A stretch of DNA of 64,000 bases from Strigamia acuminata. Its lineage: Eukaryota; Arthropoda; Chilopoda; Geophilomorpha; Linotaeniidae. Both the position numbers and the translations under genes were made by a program. Positions 1 to 10,620 of the stretch are shown in pieces (the first letter of the stretch is position 1; each line of letters begins with the position of its first letter). The stretch covers positions 14,811,060-14,875,059 of the forward strand of contig OX442314.1 in NCBI GenBank assembly GCA_949358305.1, in the 5' to 3' direction. The notes beneath the pieces were generated by a model that worked only from the letters and a program-made list of their open reading frames with translations, ran no database searches and was not told where the DNA came from.

Positions 1-1197
1 CGTCTGAATATTTCACACTGAAAAATAAAAAAAAAATTAATTTTAATTTTTTTTCACTTTAAGTAACAATTACTTGTTTTTTAGTATGGACTGAGCTGAG
101 CATTCTCTTAAACTTGACGTCGATAAACATGATAAGGTCCGAGTACTTTCAATTTCCGGTACACCTATTATTTCGGCGAAGTTGTTTGTGGAAAAATCAA
201 CGAAATGTAAAGCTAAATTTTTCAAACTTCCCGGTACGAAAGTTAAGTTGTTATTGGAAGCCTTCAATTCCGTTAAGGTCTTTAGCAGCCCGATATTTCT
301 TGGAAGCACGTTAAGTTTGTTATAACTGCAGTTGAGAATTCTTAATTGGTGCATCTCACAAATGGTTTCTGGCAACGTAGTAATTTCATTATGGCTTAGG
401 TCAAGACACACCAGAGAATTTTGCAAATTCAAAAGTAAGATAGGTGGAATTTCGTCCAATCTGTTGTGCATTAAATGCAATTCCATCAAACTTGTAAAGC
501 ATTTTGGGTTCAGTTTCTGTGGTAAGACACTGATTTTGTTGTGACCGAGATTCAACGATTTTAAGCTATATAAATTAAAGATTCGACTGTCTATTCGCTT
601 CAAGTCACAGTTCTTAATTGTGAGTCGTTCAAGTGACGATGGGAATTGTTTTCCGACTGCAGGATACTGCGTTCTGGACTGGATGGTCATTTGGCGGCAG
701 AGTGACAGTTGTTGTGATGTAACCGCATTAATTAAAGGCACACTGCGACCACCGAAATCCTCATTGGCATGACAATGCTTTAATAAGTTCAGGAATATCT
801 TCAGTTGAAGTGGATCAGCCTAATTTTTAAATAAATTGATTTGATTAATAAATAATACAATAAAATTTTTAAAAAGAAAATACTTTTTTGATCGATACGT
901 CCAGTGGTGGGTCCTTAAATCGAACTGTGCACTTGCCTTCCACTATGAACTTGGAAAAAACTTTATCCACATTGTTTTTAATCTAGACGAAATGAATTAA
1001 GCATGAGAAAAGTTTTGTAATAACTCAATGCAATTTACCTTGTAGGAGTCGCCATTTTTGTTACGAGCAGTGTTGATTGACAAGTAAATTACATCACTCG
1101 TCCTACACTTTTTCCCAAGCGCTATAGAAGCTCGAGACGGTTTAGAAGGGCACGCGGAATTTAAATTTGAAATCTCAACATCGCACCTTAGCCGCAT
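1..1197 (-). CDS. LRR1: LRR1 (leucine-rich repeat protein 1), 3'-truncated by the window edge
   Basis: LRR1 is a substrate receptor of a CUL2 ubiquitin ligase, known for removing the CMG replicative helicase at termination. I read four exons on the minus strand: 1197-1039 (start codon, MRLRCDVEIS), 982-884, 819-74 and 17-1 (partial). All junctions are GT-AG and keep frame (phases 0, 0, 2). Exon 2 gives a stretch around KFIVEGKCTVRFKDPP, matching the N-terminal domain of vertebrate LRR1. Exon 3 carries about five leucine-rich repeats of the form LxxLxLxxNxIxxLP, ending SAQSILKN. The exon beginning at 17 continues NVKYSD, where vertebrates have a similar VHL-box-proximal segment. The last 70 or so residues (CUL2-binding and zinc-like cysteine region) lie outside the window. 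Start chosen because the first residues align with the vertebrate N-terminus. No frameshift or stop is seen. Family identity is firm; role is from the family. Confidence 0.93.
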
Positions 1198-1498
1198 CGT
1201 TGCTTTTTTATGCCCAATCGAACCGACTTGACGAAATCTAATTTCCCGCTATTTTGCCTCTTAAAGCATAGTATCCATAGTATCCTCCTTTGACGCCAGA
1301 TGGCGATAAATAAAACCAAGCACCACGTGATGCGTTAGAGCCAATCAGAACACAGGGACGTTTGTTTTACGTTTTTGTTCTCCGTGTTGTTAGAGACTTT
1401 CAAGTTCTTTGTCGCTTTGTTAATTTCAATTTGTAATATCTGAAATTTCAAAGGTATTAGTAGGTAATACTCGAAAGAGTATCAACAAAGCGGGAGTA
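1198..1498. promoter_or_regulatory. Shared divergent promoter of LRR1 and CREBZF
   Basis: The start codons of LRR1 (minus) and CREBZF (plus) are only 301 bp apart, so both 5' UTRs and core promoters must fit here. Visible motifs are a CACGTG E-box at 1324-1329, a CCAAT box at 1341-1345 and the palindrome CGCCAGATGGCG near 1291-1302. There is no good TATA box, as usual for housekeeping divergent promoters. Exact start sites cannot be set from sequence. Confidence 0.7.
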
Positions 1499-2389
1499 AT
1501 GGATTCTATCAACCAATTTTCTTTGTTTAGCGACAATTTTGAAGACAACGCAATGGATACTCTGGATTTAGGCTTATTTCCAGAGTTGGAGCCATTGAAC
1601 AACGACTTGTCGGACGAGGAGCCTTTTACCGGAGCAACGAAGGTAGGCTTGCGCTATGACAAATTTATGCGAGATCCCTGTCTAACTGGATCGCCGTTAC
1701 CAATTAACAATATTAAACTGTTTGAATCGCACGTTCAGGCTCCGTCAACGACTACAAACGGAAAACCGCGAATCGTGAAAATCTTAATTGCCAAGGAAAT
1801 GAAAAATGTCGATCTTTCCCCGCCGTCGAATGATTCGAAACTCGCGTCAGGAAATCGCTGCTCGACATCATCAGCCGAAGATAAAAGTGGTTTGTCGAAA
1901 AACGCGATCGCAGCACGCGAAAATCGCATAAAAAAGAAAAAATATGTTGAGGAAATCGAGAAATCTGCTTCGCTCATGTCATCGGAAATCCAGGCGCTGA
2001 AAAAACGTACGAAAGAGTACATCGAGGTGATCAAGACTTTAAAAACTGAAAACCGTTACCTTCGAAACGTGTTGGCAAACGACAAGGAGATTTCAGCATT
2101 GCTAAAAACAATCAAAAAGACACCCGGTATAATTTTCTCGGGCTCCTCGATTACCAAACGTCATCGAAACAGCACGGGAGACGATAGCTCTAACGAGGCG
2201 CCCGTTTCGATACCGAGAAAAAAGAGACGTCAAGACGACAGTTTGAGCTCCGTAATTTCCAGTGAGGACGACGGCTTCGCTAGTGATGAACCGGTTGGGG
2301 TCTGTTTACATGTGTCCAGTGGCACACTGTCTATAGAATTCTGTTCAACTTGTAGTTCGAGAGCATCGTTGGAAAGTTTGGAGCCTTAA
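1499..2389 (+). CDS. CREBZF: CREBZF / Zhangfei-type bZIP transcription factor, single exon
   Basis: Protein of 296 residues in one uninterrupted exon. An acidic N-terminus (1-45) is followed by a low-complexity middle. The bZIP basic region is at about 134-150 (KNAIAARENRIKKKK) and the zipper at about 150-195. The basic region has the NxxAAxxNR form, with Asn where most bZIPs have Cys or Ser, which is typical of CREBZF. A basic KKRR stretch near 251-254 may be a nuclear localisation signal. The C-terminus (about 277-290, VCLHVSSGTLSIEFC and following) resembles the conserved tail I recall from insect CREBZF proteins. Vertebrate CREBZF binds DNA poorly alone and acts as a cofactor in ER stress and with ATF4, HCF-1 and others; that role is family knowledge. 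The start is the first ATG after the divergent promoter. Related families (CREBL2, XBP1) fit the basic region less well. Confidence 0.88.
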   Translation: MDSINQFSLFSDNFEDNAMDTLDLGLFPELEPLNNDLSDEEPFTGATKVGLRYDKFMRDPCLTGSPLPINNIKLFESHVQAPSTTTNGKPRIVKILIAKEMKNVDLSPPSNDSKLASGNRCSTSSAEDKSGLSKNAIAARENRIKKKKYVEEIEKSASLMSSEIQALKKRTKEYIEVIKTLKTENRYLRNVLANDKEISALLKTIKKTPGIIFSGSSITKRHRNSTGDDSSNEAPVSIPRKKRRQDDSLSSVISSEDDGFASDEPVGVCLHVSSGTLSIEFCSTCSSRASLESLEP

Positions 2390-3010
2390 TGAAAACAAGG
2401 TCGTGGACGTAAAATGTCCCCATGTGACAAATACAACTTTTTAAGTGTAAATATTCATTGATTCACCACACAAAATGGTCGGTATCATTTCCCACATTTC
2501 AGTGTCCATTTAAAGTTACGGGGAGAGAAAAAACTAAACTAAACTAAATTTAAATGATAAGTGGGGGATTAAAGAAGCAATGTGAGGCAGTAGCTATGCT
2601 GAACAAGTTTTGCTTCTACATTTCTTAGGTGTGCGATTAGACGGTGGACATATTGACCAAAGACAAGGAGAGAAAAACCTGACGGCTACTGCTTTAAGTG
2701 TTAAGAAATGGTCGGTTTTGTGTTTATTTTCTTTTAATTTGAGTTCATTTACTTTATATTTGAAATTTGTAACCTTTTGAAGACAAAACTTCACACGAAT
2801 ATAATTTCTAATGCATTAATTATTAAGTTAAAGAAGGATTTAGTTAATTTAGTCCTGTGTGTCGTTTTATAGTGGTTATAAATTCTCATATAATTAATTT
2901 AGTAGAAAAATTTATGTATGTTTTTTTTTTTTTATAAAAAAAAATTGTATAATGTTTAGAGTAAGGTAAATAGTGTTGATTGAGTAATAAAATATATGAA
3001 AATTGTACTT
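2390..3010 (+). other. Probable CREBZF 3' UTR with poly(A) signal
   Basis: No coding sequence follows the CREBZF stop. The first AATAAA on the plus strand in a T-rich context is at 2986-2991, giving a 3' UTR of about 0.6 kb. Further AATAAA hexamers near 3286 and 3553 could serve longer isoforms. Inference only. Confidence 0.45.
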
Positions 3011-6000
3011 GACAGATCGTTAGCTTCTCAAGATTTTTTTCTTTTGCAGGTGTGAAGACGGGATACAGTGAGGGCGAATGAAAATTGAAATTGGTCGGCT
3101 AGATAATGCATTGTTATTGAATTGAGGGGTAAGAATTAGGAGGAATGAAGCATAAGAAATTGTTAATTTGAGTTGAAGGTGCATTTTTGTTTGTTAATTA
3201 TATAAATACTACTGCACTGAGGTCGAGTTTGATTCGGGTGGATTTATTTCTTCTTATTTTACAATGTAAGCTCTTAACATTGGGAAAATAAAATGGATGC
3301 TTCTCCTAGTTGTGTCTCGGTTGTGTTGGATAGGAAAAATTAAAAAACGGTGAGTTTATTTGGTGTCTGCTTCGCATTTTGTGATATTAATTTGATTGTT
3401 TGCGTTTTACAGTAAAAGTTGGGTTAGCTGATGACGAGAAAAGAAAACTAGTGGAGAATTTACGTCTAGTGAGTACTGACCATTAAAAAGAGCCGACGGA
3501 TCTGATGACAAGTTTAGGGTTTTTGTTATGAATTTCTATTCCCAGATATTTTAATAAAAATATCGATTTAAAGCACTTGTTTTCATGATTTTTTTACATT
3601 CCTCTTCCGCTCCTTCTCTTCGCTTCCATGTTGTTTTCTTGTGAATTTTTCTTTTCTATTAAACACAAAAATTATATATGAACAGTTTCTTCTGTAAGTG
3701 ATGAGTAGGAAGACAAAATGACGTATACTCTTTTTTTTTATTATTATTCTATGTATAGTATATCAATACATAATTTTTACGATTTTAGTGCATGAAAAGA
3801 AGGATAAAGAGAAAAAATCCCAAATTTATTACAGTGTGTGTGGTAACCTCGGGCATAACGTTAACTTGCAAAGAAATTGAATAAGTTAAGCGATATTTTA
3901 GCTAGTAATCTTATATGTATATTATATGACTTACACAGCATTTTATACACGAAAAGATACACAACAAGATGGATTAAATATCCACAGGCGATGCAAGTAA
4001 AACTTGTGCGTCGTAACATCGGTAGCATGGGGTTTTCAGGTTTTAAATCTGAAATAAACGTTAACAAGATTTGAGTGGGGAAGATTGAGAATTTATGAAA
4101 AATGGCAGTACCAGTCTTTAACGCTGCCATTTTTTTTTCCAGGAAATTAAACATATACAAAAAGCGTTACACTTTCATTTTGACAAAGAATAATACAACT
4201 TCCAGAAAATTTTGTTGGTATTGCTCATTTTATCAACGGTTATATTTCCATTTTAATCCGTCGGTCCAAATGCATATCGAAAAGTGAGAGACAGACATTT
4301 TGGTTTAAGTGATCACTATGGAAATATGGAATCAATGGAAATTGTTGTTTCCCAATAATGACAATAATGAACTTCGTCGTGGAGTATGAAATATAAATAT
4401 AAACCAGAAGTCGTTTCTTGTTAATACAGATTTTTACGTTTTATTTTATGATTTTCAATAATAAATTAATATAGTAAACATTTTTATTCGTATTGAACTC
4501 GATTCACATTTAAGCAAAAAATATTTGGTAATGTAGAAACTATGGTATATCCTTTTGTTCTCCAATATCCTCTAAATGAAGAGAGAAAAATGATGATTTA
4601 AAAATGTACACATTTCTTATAACGTTATAACACTTAAAATTACTTTGTGTACAAACAAAAGAAAAAGACTTTTACTGTATATCGAGCGCTGCTATATACA
4701 GTTTACATCGATACTTTTTGAACATACTCGTTTTTAAACATAAAATAACAGAATATAAAGTAGTGCTAAAGAATAAAAAGCTTGTGATACATCCGGTACA
4801 ATCTTATCTTTGTTTTTTTCAATAAAATAAAAAAAAAATTTATAAAATAATTACTGTAGAATTAATGAATCAATATATTCTCACTTATTAATTCAAACAT
4901 AATTATGTACAGCATGAAATAAATGAAATATCCCCAAATTAAACAGTAAATGCAAGGGCGTCGTTCTGAAGAAGGATTATGGCCTATTAACATAATATAT
5001 AAATAAAATAGAAAAATTTGTTAAGAATTTTAATTTTTAAGATAACTTACTTTCAATATTATTCATAATTAATTCATATCTATTCAGATGTAGATTTTCG
5101 GAACATCATTATTACTAATACGGTATTCATTTTTGGTTTGGAATCGGTTCTTTAATGACTCTAAAAAATTTAGATTTTCCATCTTTTTTTATTTTAACTT
5201 TTTAGGATAAAAATTGTAAATAAGACGCCATTTTTATTGGATTGTTGTTGCCATGGAAACTGATGTCAGCGCGACTGAAAATAATTAAGTTTTTCCAAAT
5301 AAAACGTGCCGATTTTTAAATTTCAATATATGATAAAGATATTTATTAATTGAAAAACAGGAGAAAATATGGCGTTTCAATAATTTGCTATTTTTATTTG
5401 CATTTCGCTTTTAATACAAAATGAGGAAATTAAATTTCAAAAGCTTTACAACATGTTGCACTTCCTGTCTTTGCGTTTGGCGATCCGGTACAAAGTTTTG
5501 GCCGTTTTAAAAATCGACACGTTCTCCCCAGTCAGTTCCCCTGCAATAATAAATTGATAGAAACAAATTAAGTGCTACAATTAAACGCAAAAAAATTTAT
5601 CAGCAATTTTCTTACTCTTCAGTGCGTACATCATGAAGTAGAAAACAATAATCCGCACGTAATTCCAAAAGAAACAAGTAACGCATTCATTGTTTGTCGG
5701 TGGGAAATTAGGTTTAGGAACAATTACTTCCGCTATTTGTATAAAATATTATAGAAATCAATTATCAGCACCTTGTAAATCTATTAAGTACTGAAGTAGA
5801 TTTAAGTGGGTTACATTTGGGGGAATTCACAAACGATGAGGAAGAAGAATTGCCGTGGTCGGTGCTCGCGTTTTCAGTTACTTCCAACTCTTCTATGATC
5901 AATCTCGAATTTGGATAAGTTGTCGTCGACTTCATTTTTTCAATTTTCAGTTTTCAATCTATTTTTTTGAATATTAATAACAGATTCATCTGAAATTTGA

Positions 6001-8536
6001 ATTCTACGATTGGTGCATTGCTTGTGTGGTTAGAAAATACATTTAAAAGGCTGTTCCATGTTGCTTATATTTACGCTGCCATAGAGATAGAAGTATGTTT
6101 ATTGTTGTGTAAACTACATTGTAATAAGAATACATTGTGAGATTGACTGCAAGTTGGAAAACCTGCAACTAGAAAAACAAGTATTTTTAAATTGTGATGG
6201 GGGTTTGTGGCAATTCAAAACTGTGAGATGATTGAGAAGATTCGTGTTAGAAACAAAAGAAGTCATGTTGCTTTTCGATGTATGACCTTGTTTTTGTTTT
6301 TCTCTATAAGTTTAAACACAAACCATTGCGCCAACTGAGGTAGCCGTGGTGGAGTGTGTAGCGACTGGACTGTGTTGACTGTGTTGGAATGGCTGGGCGA
6401 ATGAGTTCAAATCTGCGCAAAGATTTAATATATATATTTATTTTATTTATAAATTTCACTTTGTAAGCCTTGCAAGTATATGTTTTAACGAAAGTAATGC
6501 ATGGTTGTGTTTTGTGTGGTAGAGTGCGTGACAACTCTTGCTGGGCGAATGGTTCAAATCCACGACTATAATTTATTTTTTTAAGTCGAAAAATGCAAAA
6601 TGAAAGTTTATAACTATAAGGCTCAAACTAAGCGACTCTGCTAAGAAGCACCGATGGGAGTTAGCGTCCGGCTGCTGGCAGGGCGCGGTGGCTTGCGATG
6701 CAGGTGCACCCTCTCCGAGCGCTCTATACACGTTAGTCAACTTTTTTTCTCTCGTTTTTCTTTCTTTTTTCATTTATCTTTTTCGTTCAACCAACATCAC
6801 ATTAAATCAATTTTCAAAACTTTTCAACGTCTATAACTGTTTAAATGATTTTTGAAGTTGCGAGATTTCAAGTTTTGATAATTTTGATAATGTGAAGATA
6901 TGAAATTCCAAAAACTCAATCACGTGTTCGTCATGATGTCTCAAAATGTTAGACATTTAATCTCGAAGCCATCGCTTCTTGCTATCATTCTAATATTTAA
7001 TACCCTTACTTACAAAATTATAAGAAAAGAATAACACAAATTAGAACTGATTAAAATGTTCAAAGCTTTTTTTTTATTATTATCTTAAATCCGTCCTTCA
7101 CCGGATTTGAACTGAACTCTGGTAAAGTAAATGTTTTTCTTCCTGTCTTAAATTAAATACCAGCCATCTCGCCCGGGAGCTACCACTCCTTATTATAAAT
7201 CTGCTACCCAATTATCTTATAGATTGTACTGGCGGAATTAATTGAAAATTAAAAGAGAAAATGAATTGAAAAAAAAAATTTTATGGCCTGAATAACTGGA
7301 TTCGAAGATTCGAACTAGGGAGTGTGTGTCCACTATAAAACCTCAAATACTTGAAAATAATGGAAACTGGAAACCCATTGCAAGAACCACCGCTCCTCTT
7401 TGTAATTGTTTTATGAATCCCATACTTTTCGTGATAGTGACATGCAAGGAATCTAATTGAAATATTAAATTGCAAAACTAAACTACCAACTCGGGATATT
7501 AATCCAAAGTAAAGAGCCAAAACCAAATAGCCACGAGTTCCATGCATAAGCTTGTTCCCATAGATGTTCTATTTGCCAATTTTATTGTGTTGAAAACGTG
7601 AAGCAATTGTATTGTACAAAAACATTGCAAATACCGGTAGATGCACGAGCTTTAATTTGTCATACATGAAAGGCAGCCGTTTTTTAATTTTAGCTATTAT
7701 ATATTATAATTCTCTAAAGTACAACATTTATTCAGACACTTCGAGAAACTTGATATTTTGGCTTTAGTTGTTCTGTTTTTTTAAATTTATTATTTACATA
7801 GAATAGTCAGTTCTTCGTTTACTGTTTGCAACAAAAAAGAAATAGAAGAAGAATAGCCAAATAGATGTACACGGTAAGAGAAACTTCGGGAAATATCCTG
7901 CCTAATTAAGGGTAAGATAAGACAGAAAAAAATATCCATTCTGTATTAAAATATTTGTCGCAATACTTACTTATAATAGAGAACAAAATGAAATACAAAA
8001 TAACAATTATGGAGTAACCCCAAACTAAGCAACAGACACACTGTGGCTTTCTGTTAATGCCTTTATTAGACGACCTGGCAGCTAAGTGAATCATACAAAA
8101 GTATTATGCTTTGTCTCGTATTATTTCGTATTTACTTACAAGTCGCAGACCTCCTAGCTTTCACCATTTTTAGTCCAGTCTCTAATTCCACAGATAGGTC
8201 AATCGCACTAATTGATAACATAGCATAACAATGAATTTTAAATCACATCTCTTACATTTTTATCCTTTAGATTTGAGAAAATATTGCACGCTTTTAACGC
8301 TGAATTTTTAAAAATTCGAAGTATATTTAAAATTTAAATTTCTTTCGAGTCATTCTCATAAATGAGAAGCAACAAAGACGGTACGTGTAACAAAAGGCAT
8401 CAACGTGTCAACAGAAGTCTTTTTGTGGTATTGCGCACATGTAGAGAGAAATTTCCTCGATTTTTACTTCCATTTTTATTAGAATAAAACTAAAAGAAGC
8501 TTAGAATGTATAATAACTACAAAGTAAACTACAAGT
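3011..8536. other. Intergenic region between CREBZF and the C19orf47 homologue
   Basis: About 5.5 kb, AT-rich. Short open frames here have no recognisable domains and biased low-complexity composition. It holds an X-box-like site GTTGCCATGGAAAC (5247-5260), the tRNA-like cluster at about 6.33-7.42 kb and a small GC-rich patch at 6645-6735. A 10-bp inverted repeat (AAAATGGCAG ... CTGCCATTTT) surrounds 4100-4135. I see no gene. Confidence 0.5.
6330..7415. repeat. Cluster of tRNA-like (A-box/B-box) modules, possible SINE remnants
   Basis: Four places show an RNA polymerase III type A box followed by a B-box-like GTTCAAATC or GTTCGAATC. On the plus strand: one with TAGCCGTGGTGG near 6351 and GAGTTCAAATC near 6404, and one with GTGGTAGAGTG near 6517 and GGTTCAAATCC near 6551. 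The two share GCTGGGCGAATG just before the B box. On the minus strand: one from about 7180 down to 7100 (GTTCAAATCCGG), and one from about 7400 down to 7290 (AGTTCGAATC). None folds into a convincing cloverleaf by eye, so I call them tRNA-derived repeats and not tRNA genes. Confidence 0.35.
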
Positions 8537-8542
8537 TTTATT
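8537..8542 (-). terminator. Likely poly(A) signal of the C19orf47 homologue
   Basis: AATAAA on the minus strand (TTTATT on plus), 223 bp past the stop codon. A second copy lies about 60 bp further on, near 8475. The hexamer is common in AT-rich DNA, so this is a placement by distance. Confidence 0.4.
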
Positions 8543-8764
8543 ACGAGTTCTCGGTAAGCTGTATTTTATCAATAAAAATATTTTGATAGAAAGAAACTTA
8601 AATTCCGGCTCATAACAAGTTAAGATGAAATTTTTAAAAAAATTACAAATATTTCTAGACACAAAACCCGAGCGTGAGACTTATTTTGAGTCCCGAAGTG
8701 CTCCGTCTCGCTTCAAATGTTTATCTAACACATTTTTACAAATTAAAAATAAAAGAAAGATTAT

Positions 8765-10475
8765 TTATCCCAGGCGATTAAACACATTTGATTTGACACC
8801 TTCCATATTGATTGATTTAATTCTTTTAATGCTCCCTGCTGCTTTTAATTTGTTTGCTAATTGTATACGTGATCGATCGTTGGCTTTCATTATTTTAATC
8901 CTGCTGTCGCGATTAACAGCCAGTCGATTATGCACTGGCAAATTTCTCTTTTCATGAATTTCATTCGCTAAAATTAGACGAAGAAAAATTACCACTAAAC
9001 TCTGAATAATTAATACCATTCATGTGTTACCTAAAATTCCTTCACTCGTGGATTGCTGCTGAATAAATCTACGTGCAACTCCCAAACTTGGTTTGTCAGC
9101 ACGAGCACTAATGCTGGATAAACGAACAGCTCCTAGTCTTTCTCTAATAGATTGTCTATCGCTTGATACGTTGATTACTGAAATAGAACAAAAGCATGAA
9201 TACGTGCGTCATTAATTGAATTCACTCCATGTTTAACCTTTTCGAGTACTCGAAGAAGTTTGGGTTAACATGGGTTGTTCATTTGCTAAGCTCGTTTGCC
9301 TTTCTTCCATTGAAGAAGATATGTCGAGACCGGGACCTAGTCTTGCAAATACAGATGATGTCTGCAAAATTTCAAACCAAAATTAACAATTGTACAGAAA
9401 TTTTGTATTATTTCAATTTTGTACCGGTTTCCCAAAATTGCAATTAGCATTGGTAGGGCAATCCATTTCGGTTGTGCTGGTTACACTAGTTTCACCCAAA
9501 CGATCAAAAACCGATGACTTCTTAAGATTCGGAGCTAGATCAAAATTGAAAGAAATTAAATTACATTGTTGATAAATGACGGATAAATGCGCTATTAGCA
9601 TACGAATTGCTTGGTCTTGTTGTGCCAATATTCGTCTTGTCCTTTCAGTCGAGCCTAATGGCATTTTCACTTGATAAGGTCCTTCATGCTGAGGCAAAAC
9701 ACGACGAACTTTTTTCACAGGCACTTCTTCAACTTGCTTGGGTTTCAGTGAGATAATTTTTCCTCCTAATAAAATATCTATTAGCTATATTATAATAAAA
9801 AAAAAAAATATTATAAAATTAAACTTACCGGTACGTGTCTGTACTGTTTTGTTGGTTTTCACTTTCAACGGCGGTACTAATGTTACTCTTTGAGAGTCAG
9901 CGACAATTCGACGCACAGCTAAACGCAAAAGTAATAATAATCCTGTTTAATCAAGAAATCAAAATGTTGAATAAATTCAGTTACTTGTTGGTTGGTTTGG
10001 GTTCGGGCTTGTGCCTTGCAAAGAAATTAAAGGAGATAGAGCTTCGACAGGTCCTAACGTCTTTTCACGAGTATTCTACAACCAAATCAAAAATTTCGAA
10101 AATAAAAAAAAAGAATTACTTCTAAATTTTTGATGTTACGTTACCCGGGCATCGATATCCTTAGCATGCTTTAAAACTGCAATTATATCTCCCATAACTG
10201 TTATGCCCATGGCTTGCAAAATATCCCTCGATAAATCTCCCAACATGTCTATCTGCATTCGATGATTTGAGAATAAAATCGCATAGTTTGCAGCTACAGT
10301 GGAAGGAAGTCCGGCATTTTTAAAAAACTGAAGCCAAGTTGATGCTGTTAAACACAATCAATATTTAATTACACGGTGATCATTTTGGGTGTCATTTATT
10401 TGACCATGATATGATCAAAATGTTAGAAATTGTTTTACAGTGTATTTGACTTATACCGTTATCGGAAGCTGCCAT
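8765..10475 (-). CDS. C19orf47: C19orf47 homologue: SAM-domain protein with repeated VFxRLG motifs
   Basis: Nine exons on the minus strand, all with GT-AG junctions and consistent phases: 10475-10457, 10344-10145, 10075-9985, 9918-9829, 9765-9604, 9534-9425, 9361-9238, 9177-9031 and 8967-8765. The product has 381 residues (the human protein is a little over 400). Residues 7-73 form a SAM-like domain (STWLQFFKNAG ... GDIIAVLKHAK). A basic middle segment around residues 145-186 (YQVKMPLGSTERTRRILAQQ) matches the human conserved block. Four RLG motifs follow: VFDRLG (196-201), VFARLG (228-233), IRERLG (276-281) and VFNRLG as the last six residues. The start MAASDN is chosen because splicing G to CA yields NASTWLQFF, aligning with vertebrates. 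The family is reported as nuclear but has no defined biochemical role, so I assign none. The introns are 56-113 bp. Confidence 0.92.
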
Positions 10476-10620
10476 TTTCTTCTTCACCAAATATGGTCGA
10501 AACAAAAACCAAAAGCGGAGTTTTGCAGGCGGAAAAGATAAGCGCTACCAATCCAATGCGGCGTTTCATCTGAACCAATCACAGTCAAGAATCCATGAAT
10601 CAAAATGGCGGTATGGAACA
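10476..10620 (-). promoter_or_regulatory. Promoter region of the C19orf47 homologue
   Basis: Directly upstream of the start codon, without a TATA box. It has CCAAT motifs near 10540 and 10577. Two GCCAT/ATGGC (YY1- or Pho-like) sites lie at 10472, over the start codon, and near 10605 (AAAATGGCGG). No divergent gene was recognised on the other side. Confidence 0.4.

Noticed and set aside
6504-6560. True tRNA gene
   Set aside because: B box present, but acceptor and anticodon stems could not be formed by eye.
9413-9765. Separate gene starting at PVKKVRRVLP
   Set aside because: It is internal exon sequence of the C19orf47 homologue, in phase with the flanking exons.
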